Assembly (NCBI GenBank): GCA_028686145.1
Contig: JAQUCQ010000042.1
Location: forward strand, 1 to 14,536
Length of the DNA stretch: 14,536 nucleotides
Source: Desulfuromonadaceae bacterium
Lineage (GTDB): Bacteria; Desulfobacterota; Desulfuromonadia; Geobacterales; Pseudopelobacteraceae
Direction: 5' to 3'
Under the pieces are notes generated by a model. It worked only from the letters and a program-made list of their open reading frames with translations. It did no database searches and had not been told where the DNA came from. Positions 14,510 through 14,536 of the stretch are shown piece by piece (position 1 is the first letter of the stretch; each line of letters opens with the position of its first letter). Made by a program: the position numbers and the translations under genes.

Positions 14510-14527
14510 CACCTTGTGAAAAAGGTG
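14510..14527 (-). promoter_or_regulatory. Small hairpin covering the ilvB ribosome-binding region
   Basis: On the minus strand, CACCTT (14527-14522) can pair with AAGGTG (14515-14510) around a 6-base loop. The second arm runs straight into AGG (14509-14507), so the purine-rich site AAGGTGAGG before the outer ATG is partly paired. It could be part of a longer leader cut off by the window. Confidence 0.35.
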
Positions 14528-14536
14528 GAAACAGTC

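Noticed and set aside
13917..14519. 200-codon plus-strand open frame opposite ilvB (and similar ones at 11040-11582 and 12268-12957)
   Set aside because: These are antisense to conserved ilvB, ilvC and ilvN/ilvB coding sequence and contain no family motifs.
1..14536. Mobile element, CRISPR array, tRNA/rRNA gene or defence system
   Set aside because: No transposase, integrase, repeat-spacer array, tRNA-like cloverleaf or defence-type domain was recognised; nearly all of the window is occupied by conserved housekeeping genes.

Overview
The window looks like a stretch of housekeeping chromosome from a Gram-negative rod, most likely a Geobacter/Pelobacter-type member of the Desulfuromonadia. This assignment is inferred from protein flavour and gene order as I remember them, not from a search. 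The gene set fits a Gram-negative cell: elongasome genes (MreC, MreD, PBP2, RodA), heptose-bisphosphate phosphatase and dTDP-glucose synthesis for surface polysaccharide, and phosphatidylserine/phosphatidylethanolamine synthesis. All fifteen protein genes are recognisable families. I see no RNA gene, insertion sequence, CRISPR array, prophage or defence gene.

Layout. Bases 1-837 (+) are the 3' part of a stomatin/SPFH membrane protein gene cut by the window edge. A hairpin at 884-912 separates it from a convergent minus-strand cluster that reads gmhB, rfbA, mreC, mreD, mrdA, rodA (6796 down to 924). From mreC to rodA every junction overlaps (8, 4 and 8 bases), so these four genes are surely one translationally coupled unit. 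rfbA ends 15 bases before mreC, where mreB is often found in other bacteria. Divergent from gmhB is a class I DAHP synthase (6930-7982, +) with a good sigma-70 promoter and a palindrome between promoter and start codon. It converges on sppA (8904-8017, -). Divergent from sppA is a small YfcE/MJ0936-like phosphodiesterase (8967-9437, +), possibly with a leaderless mRNA. Its stop codon abuts the stop of pssA.

The right-hand part is on the minus strand: ilvB, ilvN, a strong terminator, a separate promoter, ilvC, a second terminator hairpin, then psd and pssA. IlvB/IlvN (acetohydroxyacid synthase) and IlvC (ketol-acid reductoisomerase) are the first two steps of branched-chain amino-acid synthesis. 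PssA and Psd make phosphatidylserine and decarboxylate it to phosphatidylethanolamine.

There is no gene-free stretch above 300 bases. The longest gap, 12069-12275, holds the ilvN terminator and the ilvC promoter. I found no undescribed biological system. The observations worth checking are regulatory: the aroG palindrome, the AT-rich palindrome before psd, the separate ilvC promoter, the ilvB leader hairpin and the possible leaderless gene. Several starts were moved inward from upstream in-frame TTG, GTG or ATG codons because a Shine-Dalgarno sequence or the family N-terminus supports the inner codon.
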